Origin: Guyanagaster necrorhizus
Lineage: Eukaryota; Basidiomycota; Agaricomycetes; Agaricales; Physalacriaceae
Direction of reading: 5' to 3'
Assembly: GCF_019112545.1 (NCBI RefSeq)
Contig: NW_025064960.1
Coordinates: 17,501 to 47,628 of the forward strand
Length of the DNA: 30,128 bases
The notes under the pieces: model-generated
What the model saw: only the letters and a program-made list of their open reading frames with translations
What the model was told of the DNA's origin: nothing
The model's database searches: none
Position numbers and translations under genes: made by a program
In this document: piece after piece, positions 21,560-30,128 of the stretch
Layout: every line of letters begins with the position of its first letter
Numbering within the stretch: the stretch's first letter is position 1

Positions 21560-22337
21560 AAACACAGGGGCGAGCAGAGCGAGACAAGAGGAACTCTTAT
21601 TTCAGGAAGGAAAGAAACCCTGTCTCTGCCACAAAATAATGCCGCGGCAATTCGGCGAGCCAAGAAAAACCCCGGGCCCGTTTACCCCGTCGTGATGCAA
21701 AAGCCGTTTTCTATTGGACTATCCATGTCCATCGAAGATAACTGATAGTCCCTAGCCAACCAACAGACCTCGAGAGCCATCCGTGGAGATTATTCCGTCA
21801 CATTACGGCGCACATGTACAAGACTGGAACAGGAGCACAAGGGTCAACCTTAGGAGGGAGATGAATTGGTGGCAGCAGATCTTACTGAGGTCACCATAAA
21901 TCACGCGCATCGATTCATACACCCAATGAAAAATGCCGCGCCCGAGATGAATTCAAAGCCTGGTTCCAACGCTTGATGATTCTGCCAGCGATAAGACTTT
22001 GGACACCCATAAACGGGGAATCACGCACCGGATATCAGGGCCGAAATTCGTGTGTCGCACGGGTAGACCCATCGAAGATGGTCCTGGGCCTGCCGTCTGC
22101 CAATCATTCCGAGAAGAGAAGCATAGATATCCTCCTGCCATGGCAGCCGGAACTATTCAAAAGAAAGAGCGTGGATTTAGCGCGCCTCTCACTCCTGAAT
22201 GAATTGGTTGCACGCACCCATGATGGCATTACAAGGAGGCAGCAAACCACCTGTCGATAATAATTGTACGCAGGAACGACGATTGTACCACGACGAAGCC
22301 AGAGCCCGGGTGATCGTACCGAAGGGGCCGCGTGCTG
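21560..22337. other. Gene-free unique DNA
   Basis: CpG-containing sequence with short overlapping ORFs in several frames (62-95 residues) and none with recognisable composition. I see no gene here. Confidence 0.4.
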
Positions 22338-22935
22338 TTCTTCATATTGAAGGAAACGCCGAGATTATGACAGCTTACGCTAAGCCTGCCGTCTGGAACA
22401 AGGATACGCCGTACTAGCTAAGGGTTCCCAAACATGGTAGGGAAACCTCGATATATGCGTCGCTAGAGACCTCGACGCGTAATTGTCAACGAACAGGGAG
22501 GGAGCTGAGGTCAACAGCTGTCCCGATAAGAAGGATGGCCATAGTAGGGCGGTTTTGTATCAACAAATAGCGAGTCTAATCTAAGGATCAACATAAAGCA
22601 AAGTTAATCGATGTAGATCTCAATCTGTCGTATATCACCATCTGTATACTGAAGGAAACGTCGAGCTTAGGCGGCCGAAAGGAAATTGCGCAGCGTGCTG
22701 GGTCCTGCAGCTGGTGCGAGTAAATATTACCTAGTCAGTGCGAAGCCTATCAGTTCTCGTGGCGTGCATCCGAGATTTGACGTGACATACCAGCGAAGGG
22801 ACCTCAACCACTCCTTTTCTCCAGAAAAACCTGGATTTATGCGTCGCCAGTCGCCGATTGGAAAGGTCTTGACGCCGTTATCCGTCTAGGCGTACATATC
22901 ATCAACGAACAGGAAGAGCGCTAACCCGACAAGGA
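22338..22935. repeat. Pair of diverged, roughly direct repeats
   Basis: Shared blocks in the same order: TGAAGGAAACGCCGAG (about 22346) with TGAAGGAAACGTCGAG (about 22650), then ATATGCGTCGCTAG (about 22453) with TTATGCGTCGCCAG (about 22836), then TCAACGAACAGGGAG (about 22486) with TCAACGAACAGGAAG (about 22900). Spacings between blocks differ, so the copies carry indels. No reading frame is shared. They may be remnants of a non-coding or transposon-derived repeat. Confidence 0.4.
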
Positions 22936-23640
22936 CCCATTCTCCCTTAGGGGGGAGTATGCTGGCAATTGTTCATATATTATCGCGTCGCCGTCGACAT
23001 ATAACGTGTTTTATGCACAGGAGAGGAAATAGAAGGCAAGGCGCGTTCGATGACGCTAGAGATGATAGTCAGAAGAGACAATGGACAGGATTTCAATTTC
23101 AATTTGGACTCCGTTCTCTTGTGACGCCAACTCTTTCTATCTCTGCCCATCACTGCAAGCTTGGAGCTTAGGCTGGCCCAAAAACTCACCTGTATATCTG
23201 TCGAGGCTCATACAATCCATTGGCCATACGGATGAGGCTGATCTGTCTCTTCAGGCTCGCCTGTTACCAAGTCGACTACCGTGCTCTCATTTTCATCTCG
23301 CTAGCCATCTGCCTATCGCGTTTAAGGAAGGGTACGGTGGCGGGAACCTCTCCTCTGGTGCGTTTCGCACTCACTTTTGGCTGACTCCATCTGAAATACG
23401 TACGAAGATACACTCTCTGGCGGTTTTGTTCCATCCCCATGGTGTCAAGTACTACCACCAACTGATGGGTCGCTTCGCTCTCTGTATGGGAGCTCGAACC
23501 TTGTGGACCGCCTCAACACGGGCTTACCTATATCCGTGAAGCTATAAATGTTGGGTGGAAATAAGCGTCTGGTTTTGCGTGGTGCGTGTTGTACTATCAC
23601 TACCTCCTTCTGGCCTAACTAACTTTAATTATAGCGCTAT
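22936..23640. other. No recognisable gene; one 152-codon plus-strand ORF of doubtful status
   Basis: The ORF 23081-23539 has no domain or composition I recognise, and competing ORFs overlap it on the minus strand. It is recorded for completeness only. Confidence 0.3.
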
Positions 23641-23854
23641 CAATTCATCAATGGCTCACGGATATGGACCAATCCTCGTCCGATTCTTCGCTATTGATGG
23701 GACCAGGCGCGCCTCAGGTTTGGTGCGGGTACCGCTGCCGCTGTAGGAAGCACTGCTATTGGTTTCGGTGCTACTGCTGTCATTATCGCCTGAACCTGGA
23801 CCTCAAGAGTCCCCTCGTGGATGTTTTAGTTATTGACATAATTAATTATCATAG

Positions 23855-24500
23855 GCGCCTCCTCCGCCACCACCACCACCTGTGGCAGCAGTTTTGGAAG
23901 AAGAAGAGGAGGAAGCTCCGCCTCCACCCGCATGTTTTATGTTCTGCCGATGTTGTCTTTTAGCTGATTTATGCATATTTTGCCTCCTCCTCCTCCTCCT
24001 CCTCCTCCTCCACCGCCACCGCCGGTTATACCTACTCAAAGCTTTGAGGAAGCAGCACCGCCACCCCCACCAGTGACCCAAGTAAGCTATTCCTCCCCTT
24101 CCGAAAGAAATTGCTGATCACCTATAGATGCAAACCCTTGCTGTATCCGAACCAGAGCCTAAAGCAGCTCCAGCTCCAGGTCAAGGTATTTGCGCTATCG
24201 TGCGATACGAGTACGCGGTAACGGCATTTTTGCTCCCTAAGCTCTCACTATAATCAAATATTCTTCTAGGCCACTGAGGACAATGAAATTACTCTCATCG
24301 AGGGAGAGCTCATCGAACAGATCGAAGAACTCGACGAAGGCTGGTGGAGTGGACCCAGAGGCAATACAGGGATTCGGGGGGAGGGGGCTGCGACAGGTCG
24401 TTAAGGTAAGTTAATCTTTTTAGTGCCACCTTCCTGTTAACTTCAGTTGTCTTCCGAGTACATGGAAGCTGTGTCAGGGCTACGATCGTTCTATCATCGG
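23855..24500 (+). pseudogene. Displaced C-terminal fragment of an Abp1/drebrin-like actin-binding protein (proline-rich plus SH3)
   Basis: Translation gives a polyproline run (APPPPPPP), an acidic stretch (LEEEEEEAPPPP), a second polyproline run and PTQSFEEAAPPPPPPVTQ. After an intron (24082-24127) comes EPEPKAAPAPGQGICAIVRY, and after a second intron (24218-24269) ATEDNEITLIEGELIEQIEE, then LDEGWWSG and RGNTG. These are the ALYDYEA, E-rich and GWW blocks of an SH3 domain, in the order found at the C-terminus of fungal Abp1. The final SH3 block (LFPxNYVEL) is missing from this frame; after a possible third intron an LSSEYMEA-like remnant occurs at 24450. About 55 bp of non-proline sequence at 23931-23985 splits the proline runs and changes frame. 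The actin-binding ADF-H domain is absent upstream. It looks like a broken or transposed gene end. Confidence 0.6.
23981..24018 (+). repeat. CCT trinucleotide microsatellite
   Basis: About ten CCT units merging into CCACCGCCACCGCCG. It encodes polyproline in the Abp1-like frame and poly-Leu or poly-Arg in shadow frames. Confidence 0.8.
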
Positions 24501-24587
24501 ATTGCCGTATTCCGTTCATGAGATTAAAGATTGGCACGGTAACACGCATACAGTCAATGTCGACTGCTCGATTTCTTAGTCTGCCTA

Positions 24588-25200
24588 TTGTCGGGGCCGA
24601 TCTTATTTGACAGCCCCTTAGCATCCAATAACATGGCGTTGTGGATTGGAGAAGCCTCAGAGGTCACCCTCCTACCAATCTTTTGGGGTACTTGTCAATA
24701 TCACGGCGATATCCATGATCAGGTATCCAGGTCCACTTTAAATGATCATCACTTAGTACTCACTGCGAACACTCGGGATGAGACTCAATTCGACGTCTGC
24801 TCCATGATCATGGGTAAAGAGGTGTGTTGATTTCATTATCGTTTTGTTTCAAAAGACTAATTATGACTTCCAAGGGAACTGAACAGCATGCCACTTCCAC
24901 GGGCCTGAAACCCTTACTGAAACCATCCCTCGTGTCGCCTTCATGGCTATCTTCCATCTTACTATCTCCCTCCTCCTCAGCCTCCTCGTCGTCGGAGGTC
25001 GGAGAGCTGACGAACCACACCATCGACGATACACTTGGAGACCAGCTCACCGTGTTTCATGTCACAATCCGGGATGATCGTACTCGTGATGATGGACCCA
25101 AGTCCCTACGATACGAGGGTAAGTCTTATTGTATTCCGCTCATCATCATTTTAATGTTGATCCTTGGTTGATTCCAACTAGGCTGGCGTCCCTCCGAGAT
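24588..25200 (+). other. Exon-like fragments of unassigned protein(s)
   Basis: Two open stretches, 24588-24830 (80 codons) and 24824-25171 (115 codons), flank GT-AG-like signals (GTGTGTTG at 24823, CCAAG at 24876). The second contains a Ser-rich run followed by NHTIDDTLGD, which resembles the start of a repeated ectodomain found in many Agaricomycete membrane proteins. What follows does not continue that domain. I cannot build a full gene, so this may be a fragment or chance. Confidence 0.25.
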
Positions 25201-25253
25201 CGGTAAGAACCAGATGTCATTTTGTACCGTCCGCTCAAATCCTCGCTAGTTAT

Positions 25254-25560
25254 GTGTCCCCTTGTGCCTCACGCGTTCCATTCCTGTATACCCCCAGTTC
25301 GTTCGTTTTGTCACTCATGCCGACCGTCCTGACGGACGATGCTGCTTCTACGTTAGACTTTCGCAATGGCATGCAACTCCTCTTAGAGTCTTACGATACT
25401 GTCTTTGTCGCCCTGGACAGACACCTCTCACCGGGCATTCTTTCGGGATTATACACACGACGGCGATGTCAAACTGCATGGGAGACAGAGGAACACGCGA
25501 AAAGCATGTGGTGTTCGAAAAGGAACGTTGTTCGGCGACACGAGCAAATTCGCAACCACG
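25254..25560 (+). other. Open stretches without recognisable product
   Basis: Two overlapping plus-strand ORFs (25254-25565 and 25262-25696) cover this DNA. Neither shows a domain; the longer one runs through the hairpin at 25576-25643, so at most one is real. No gene is claimed. Confidence 0.25.
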
Positions 25561-25566
25561 CTTGAG

Positions 25567-25652
25567 GCGGACGCGTAGACCTGTGACCGGCGCCTACACC
25601 TTACATCGACGCTTGCTCATTGTAGGGGCCGGTCACAGGTCTAGCGGACGCG
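25567..25652. mobile_element. 68-bp hairpin (MITE-like) with 9-bp flanking direct repeats
   Basis: The left arm TAGACCTGTGACCGGCGCCTACA (split here as TAGACCTGTGACCGG plus CGCCTACA) lies at 25576-25598 and its inverted copy at 25621-25643, matching at 22 of 23 positions around a 22-bp loop. GCGGACGCG directly flanks both sides (25567-25575 and 25644-25652). Inverted ends plus a 9-bp duplication are the structure of a DNA-transposon insertion. TAG...CTA ends are hAT-like (8-bp duplications usual), while 9 bp fits Mutator-like elements. Confidence 0.6.
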
Positions 25653-25993
25653 TTGTCCATCCTCATACCAAGCTTCCGCCTCTGGATCGATCCTAGTAGT
25701 GCACGTCCGAAGAATCCTGGATAAAATGAGAGACTCAAAGCTACAAGAATTCGAAGCACTAGGCGAGCCTTATCAGAGTTTCCTTCCGCTTCTTCAGGCG
25801 GGACGGCACGTCATCTGGCATGCTTCAGCCACGAGGATCCGCAGCTCTGGTTTCGGTTGCGATGTCGTACAAGGTTATCGCACATCGGATGAGGACAATT
25901 ACATACATACATACAGAATCCACGTAAGTACATGTACACAGTAGCAAAGCGTCGAAGTGCGAAAGTGGAGTAGAGAAAAAATGACTAACGAGG

Positions 25994-26668
25994 TCAGGCG
26001 CTAGCCTTCCTCGAATGTGTCTTGTTATACTTGTACTGCGAGCTCGAACGCGGGGTAGCAGAACTCTTCGACCGGCCAACAGAGCTGGCGGAGGCTGTAG
26101 TCGACGTCGAAGGGATCCGCAGCAGTCCGCGCTTCTCCTCGTCGTACCGGCCAGATTTGATGGTGGATCGACGCAGGCTCTGAACGACACCCTGCATTTT
26201 GGGAAGCGCAGTTTGCCTCGCGGCGTTGACGAACCGGGCAGTAGGCGATGGTGGGAGTGGATTAGAGGGAGATGTTATAGCGGAGGATGGTAGAAAGTCA
26301 TGGAACGTCTTCGCAGGGGGACTGACGGAGACCTTTGGTTTTCTTCTGTCTGGGGGATGTCGGATTAAAAAGAGAAGAAATTGGGGAAGAGGGGGAGGGG
26401 GGGAACGAACCTGAATAGAAAGCTTCCGGTCTGCTAGTCGACGCCGAATTGACGGGTGTCAGGGTCCCGTACTCCGCGCCCGGCGCACCATGGTAAAGCC
26501 TCCCTCTCTTATCGGAAAAGGTATAACGCGAGGTGTCTGCATCATATCCTATTCTTCGAAAGCCTTCGGGAAGGCGACATGAATCCTGGACGAAATGTTT
26601 CAGCAACGCTTCTCCTAGGGCTGCGAGTGAACCGTGCGCACCTCATGGTATTGCGACCAACGAGTCAT
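25994..26668 (-). CDS. Conserved basidiomycete protein of unknown function, three exons, 185 residues
   Basis: Exon 1 is 26668-26642 (27 nt, MTRWSQYHE), exon 2 is 26585-26411, exon 3 is 26349-25994; introns are 56 and 61 bp with GT-AG ends. The N-terminal module DSCRLPEGFRRIGYDADT, then YTFSDKRGRLY and PGAEYGTLTPV, matches a pattern I recognise from small basidiomycete proteins starting M-x-R-W-x-Q-Y. A Pro/Ser-rich linker (KTFHDFLPSS) follows, then ARQTALPKMQGVVQSLRRST, also recurrent in that family, and a basic Ser-rich tail. It has no signal peptide or membrane segment, so it is likely intracellular. The start is set by the 27-nt first exon; the longer unspliced frame reading from 26606 ignores this. 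A TATA box lies about 75 bp upstream. Function unknown. Confidence 0.8.
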
Positions 26669-26741
26669 TTGGAGGTACTAGAAAGCGTGTAAAAGAGAGT
26701 TGATATTGGGGGGAGGTCCACCGCGCCTCATGCAGACAGCG

Positions 26742-26747
26742 TTTATA
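26742..26747 (-). promoter_or_regulatory. TATA box of the 185-residue protein gene
   Basis: Minus-strand CTTATAAACG, 74 bp upstream of the start codon at 26668. Confidence 0.5.
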
Positions 26748-26749
26748 AG

Positions 26750-27424
26750 TTGTTAGGCACGCGTGCCAGGGACGAAAAAGAAATCCAGATGCACAGCCGC
26801 ATGATCATTACGGCGACATTCAAATGGGGGTAACGGCCTGCACATTCCACTGCCAAGCCCAGGCAGCCGACTCTGATCTGCCGAGCTGTGCCAGTCCAGA
26901 ACAGCTTTCCTCGTTCTTGTGGAGTCCGCTGAATGCGTATCCATTGGATGGTGGACCCGTTGGCACGACATCACCGAAGACGGGAATCAATCTTACGATG
27001 GACGAACTTTAAACTTACCTGCCTAGTGATGGAGAGCCACTCCACGGTTCAACAATAGTACTCTTCCGCGTTAGCTATTAATTCCTCGGCTGATTCTGTT
27101 CGCCTCGGTATCGTACGATGTATGCAAAATGCGGTACCTATGATAGATCAAAGAAGCCGAAAGGCGATACTTCAAGTGCTCGCGCGTGTGAACGAACCTG
27201 TAGATCTCCAATGCGGTACACCTTCTCTAAGAGAAAGCGCCAGCTCGTTCACATTCTGTAGCGTTCTCCTCCCAAAATTCAACAGTGCTAACTATGAAAG
27301 GATATCACCATCGCCCCCGAAATCAGCGCCACCTTCTCACGATACCATCATATCGGTCCATGGAGTGCCGTACTCTGGAGAGTGGGTGGAATGGAAGCTG
27401 CTGCTCTCGAAGGAGAAGGGTATG
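26750..27424. other. Intergenic DNA, no defended gene
   Basis: A 131-codon plus-strand ORF (27122-27517) is present but has no recognisable domain and overlaps the last exon of the minus-strand membrane gene. The region probably holds the 3' end of that gene and the promoter of the 185-residue gene. Confidence 0.35.
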
Positions 27425-28274
27425 CTAGAGGCGGATGTTATCAAAAATCGTATATGTAGACTTCTGCAAACAGCCCGATCTAAAGAGGATGATTGCGACA
27501 ACGAATCGGCGCCATGATTCACTAAATCTGTGCTTCTGTAACCTGCAAGGAAAATTAGGTCAGCATATCATTTTGGAGAGCCAATGCGGGAAGGCTACCT
27601 CACGTCTTCACTGGTTCTCTCTCCATATCTTTGGCCTCCTCCCTCACGAGAGAATAAGCCGTAAACGCAACGGATCCAGCGAGAGGAACTCCAGTGTATT
27701 TCATATACACCCCCAACTGTACGATCAGCGCCCCGATTCTCGACGATCCTCCTTCCAATACCGACGTTCCCGCCACGCGCTGATACACTGCATCATTGAT
27801 GATAAGACAAACGAAGAAGATTGCCTATGGTTGAATGTTGTCGAGGATGTCGGTCCATGACGGTTTTCTGAACTTGAATCCCGGCAACATTATTATCAGG
27901 TTGAGGAGAAAGAGCAGGGCGACGAGTACGATAAAGAAGACTAGGCCAGTGATAGCTTCTGTGGAGAGCGCAGTGGATATGACGCTCTCTTGAGCGGCAA
28001 GCGCTGTTGGAGGGGACACGGAAGTAATGAAGAATCTCGAGTAGATATAGACAGGCTCTTGCAAAGTACCAGCATTTGGACAAGAGCAATACGTTCGTTG
28101 AATCCTGGTTTATGCGCATGCGGATCTCCAGAGGCTTCCATTAGCCAATCCGAGGCTTCCCGTAGTCCCATGGGGAGACTGTGGACTCTTATAGCACCCT
28201 TTCCTAAACGTACCCGATTGGAGGAACCGTCTACTGGGCTCCAGAAGAATAAACGTCGAGTTGTCCCATGTCAT
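27425..28274 (-). CDS. Probable multi-exon membrane protein, family unassigned
   Basis: The best-supported parts are exon 27824-27604 (AIFFVCLIINDAVYQRVAGT, then LIVQLGVYMKYTGVPLAGSV and a basic/acidic loop) and exon 27542-27425 (WRRFVVAIILFRSG to a stop at 27425-27427), joined by a 61-bp intron with a strong TTTCCTTGCAG acceptor. Upstream is a hydrophobic stretch (ITGLVFFIVLVALLFLLNLI, 27825-28000), and a first exon 28274-28214 (MTWDNSTFILLEPSRRFLQS) with a GTACGT donor. The joins between first exon and hydrophobic stretch are unresolved because several acceptors fit. At least three membrane segments are likely. The spacing of D, Q and the WRR...RS block loosely recalls RTA1-like lipid exporters, a weak resemblance. 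Confidence 0.45.
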
Positions 28275-29250
28275 AAGTTTGCATACTTTTTATTTCAGAA
28301 AACAGATTTTTGACTTCAGATTTTTACCTGAATCACTTATTCGTATGGACCGTTCCTCGAAAAAAGTCTCTGAGGTCGCTGCTGCTCCGCGTCGGAAGTG
28401 CGGGGGGATTGGTTCCCTGTGTTGCGAACCCAGACCTGACTCCAATGGGTCTGCTGGTTCCCGACCAAGATTTCGGTGACTACGTTGGCTACAAGGGTGC
28501 TTTCTTTAGAAGGGATTTGTTGGAAAAGATCGTCCCTTTCCTAAGTCTTCTGTTTTACTTCCGAATTTTTCTAACCAAGATACTTCGTTTAGAGGTGTCA
28601 GCCTTGTGGTGCCTGTATCAAGGCCAATGCGCAGTGCCACAGTGTTCATTCCACATCCCAAAAATGCTTTAGATGCTCTGTTCATATGTGCCAGTGTTTT
28701 GTGAATACTCTGGACCAGGCAGCAGCAGTCCCCATGGCCCCCAAGCCGTCTCGCATGAATTTTCTTTCCTTGTTCTTTTTTTTACTATTTTTTTTCATTA
28801 TTTCATTAGCTTGTAATGCTTACCTCTGTGTGGACATAACAGGGTATAAATTTTCACACTAATGAGAGCGAGGAAAGTTTGGAAGAGAGGATTGATGAGT
28901 AGGGATTTGGCTGTGAACTTTTTGGACTTTTCAAATATGCATGTTTTCTTATAGGCCCAAAAAATTTAAATGATCTCTTGAAGTACCACCTCCAGGCTTT
29001 GTTTTAATTGTAGCATAAAAAGTTATAAGTGGTGAATTTTTCAAGTGGGGAAAAAACGTCAAGTGACATCTGATGAGACTCCAAGAAGGGTTTCAATAGG
29101 AGCATACACATTTTTGCGTTCAAAGAAAAAGACTCAATGCCACACAATTTGAAATGAGCCATCGAGCTGGATGACTTGCTTTGTTATGATATACAACAAT
29201 TGCCAGTTGCTTATTTTTAAATCTTAGTATATTATCATTAGGAAAAATGC
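28275..29250. other. AT-rich DNA, CpG-poor in its right part, no gene recognised
   Basis: ORF 28310-28672 (plus, 120 codons) has no recognisable domain. From about 28690 the sequence becomes AT-rich with few CG dinucleotides, suggesting a second, less decayed repeat block. Long T runs occur at 28776-28795. Confidence 0.4.
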
Positions 29251-29398
29251 CACACTATTGTCATGGCTCGTGTGAGCCCACCATAATAACCACCATACTC
29301 AGATCTTCATGTGCATTACCAAAAAAGAAGAGAATGTGATCATCTTAACTGAAAAGTGAATGTGAAAAAGGAAACACAATGTTAGTGATTCGCCATTC

Positions 29399-29454
29399 GG
29401 ATAGAGAGAATCAAACCCTAAGCTACGCCATAATCCATTACACTACTTATATCC
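29399..29454 (-). ncRNA. tRNA-like module lacking an anticodon arm (56 bp)
   Basis: On the minus strand it starts GGATA and ends TATCC (five acceptor-like pairs). It has an A-box-like TAGTGTAATGG and a B-box-like GGTTTGATTC (consensus GGTTCGANTCC, with a CpG to TpG change). Only about 17 bp separate the boxes, so no anticodon arm fits. It is likely a tRNA-derived repeat or pseudogene, not a working tRNA. Confidence 0.4.
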
Positions 29455-29539
29455 AAGCATTCATTGTTTAGGCCCCGTGAAGAGAAAGGCAAAACCAAAC
29501 TGTGCCATAAAAGTGGACTGGTTCATCGAGAATAATTCG

Positions 29540-29582
29540 AAAATGGGGAATTGAACCCAGGCAGCCATTGCACCCGTTTGAA
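29540..29582 (-). ncRNA. Second tRNA-like module lacking an anticodon arm
   Basis: The minus strand reads GGGTGCAATGGCTGCC then TGGGTTCAATTCCCC: an A-box-like GTGCAATGG followed at once by a good B box (GGTTCAATTCC). It has the same layout as 29399-29454. TTCAAA and TTCGAA-type ends could pair weakly. Confidence 0.35.
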
Positions 29583-29897
29583 GGTCATATGCGAATCAGG
29601 GAATGAACTGACGAAGACGGTGCCTAGCCGATTCCTCCACTGATTCCTTACTCTTTCAATAAATTGTTTTAAAATGCACTAGTTTCTTCTCCTCATCTCT
29701 TATATCCATGATGGGTCTGGATGTGGTGATATCACCACCGATTAAGTTGCTACTGAAGCTGCAACACTCAGACTAATAAGAGCAAGAAATAATATACAGT
29801 TGACTATCTCACAATGCATATGGTCAGGAGACACCAAAACTGTATGCATTTATAGATTTATGCAGAACCAAAATAGCATGTGATGTGACATGTGACT

Positions 29898-30128
29898 TTA
29901 TGTGACAATGTCGTCATTTCCCCAAAATGCTGTCAGTGGCTTTTGGGTCAGCTTTCCATGCATCTCCTTGAATAATGCCCCTCTCAACTTCCTCAGCTGT
30001 GGTACTAATCCACCCTGGTCACCTTGTGAAACACAAAATGTCTCCAGCTTTTGAATAAGCTCAAATCCTTCCCTTGTAGTTATCAAGGTCTGTTCTTCCT
30101 CACCCTCCTCTTCCTCTTCTTCCTCCTC
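29898..30128 (-). pseudogene. C-terminal end of a probable pogo/Tigger-type DDE transposase, cut by the window edge
   Basis: The minus-strand frame is open to the right edge: an acidic run (EEEEEEGEEE), TTREGFELIQKLETFC, then LRKLRGALFKE and LTQKPLTAFWGND before the stop. An acidic run, an amphipathic helix with LRKLR, and a final K-Q-x-x-L-x-x-F-W-like end form the C-terminal pattern of CENP-B-related (pogo/Tigger) transposases. The catalytic domain is outside the window, so the assignment is tentative. Confidence 0.4.

Noticed and set aside
22338..22935. CRISPR-like or tandem array
   Set aside because: Only two diverged copies with unequal spacing in a eukaryotic context.
23842..24081. Arg-rich minus-strand ORF and Leu-rich plus-strand ORF (23882-24076)
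   Set aside because: Both come from reading the CCT/CCG microsatellite in other frames; the polyproline frame fits a known protein end.
25262..25696. 144-codon plus-strand ORF
   Set aside because: It runs through the hairpin insertion and has no recognisable domain or start context; low-complexity Arg-rich end.
26298..26606. Unspliced 102-codon ORF as the start of the 185-residue protein
   Set aside because: The family-like N-terminus (M-T-R-W-S-Q-Y) and splice signals place the start at 26668; the unspliced frame reads through two introns.
27122..27517. 131-codon plus-strand ORF
   Set aside because: It overlaps the last minus-strand exon and shows no domain; I could not exclude it but do not call it.
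29262..29310. Functional Val tRNA (CAC)
   Set aside because: Only D-arm and anticodon-like parts match; no B box or closing acceptor stem follows.

Overview
The window reads as nuclear DNA of a filamentous fungus, most likely a basidiomycete (Agaricomycotina). Genes have several short GT-AG introns (55-69 bp), one first exon is only 27 nt long, and one protein matches a family I recognise only from basidiomycetes. No rRNA, CRISPR array or bacterial-style operon is present.

Region 1 (1-18,796) is repeat DNA. A Ty3/Gypsy chromovirus on the minus strand (3886-12347) has both LTRs, a polypurine tract, gag, pol with a C-terminal chromodomain, and a primer-binding site. It sits inside the gag gene of an older, related element (1-3885 plus 12348-16619), whose left LTR lies outside the window. 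A third, solo-like LTR (about 15023-15484) lies inside the older element. The older DNA shows no CG dinucleotide that I could find by eye, and coding regions carry C-to-T and G-to-A damage. The most interesting signal is that the base of the predicted mRNA start in each LTR is complementary to the sequence next to the 5' LTR, which indicates self-priming of reverse transcription (Tf1/sushi type).

Region 2 (18,797-21,560) is CpG-containing unique DNA. It holds an intact four-exon farnesyl diphosphate synthase gene (minus strand), which ends only 400 bp from the repeat block, and a small single-membrane-pass ORF with its own TATA box.

Region 3 (21,560-25,990) is a patchwork with no intact gene that I can defend. 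It holds a diverged repeat pair, a displaced Abp1/drebrin-like proline-rich plus SH3 C-terminus without its actin-binding N-terminus, unassigned exon-like fragments, and a 68-bp hairpin flanked by 9-bp direct repeats that looks like a very small MITE.

Region 4 (25,994-28,274) has two minus-strand genes. One is a well-resolved three-exon gene for a 185-residue protein of unknown function. The other is a partly resolved multi-exon gene for a membrane protein.

Region 5 (28,275-30,128) becomes AT-rich and partly CpG-poor again. It has tRNA-like modules that lack an anticodon arm and the C-terminal end of a probable DDE transposase at the right edge.
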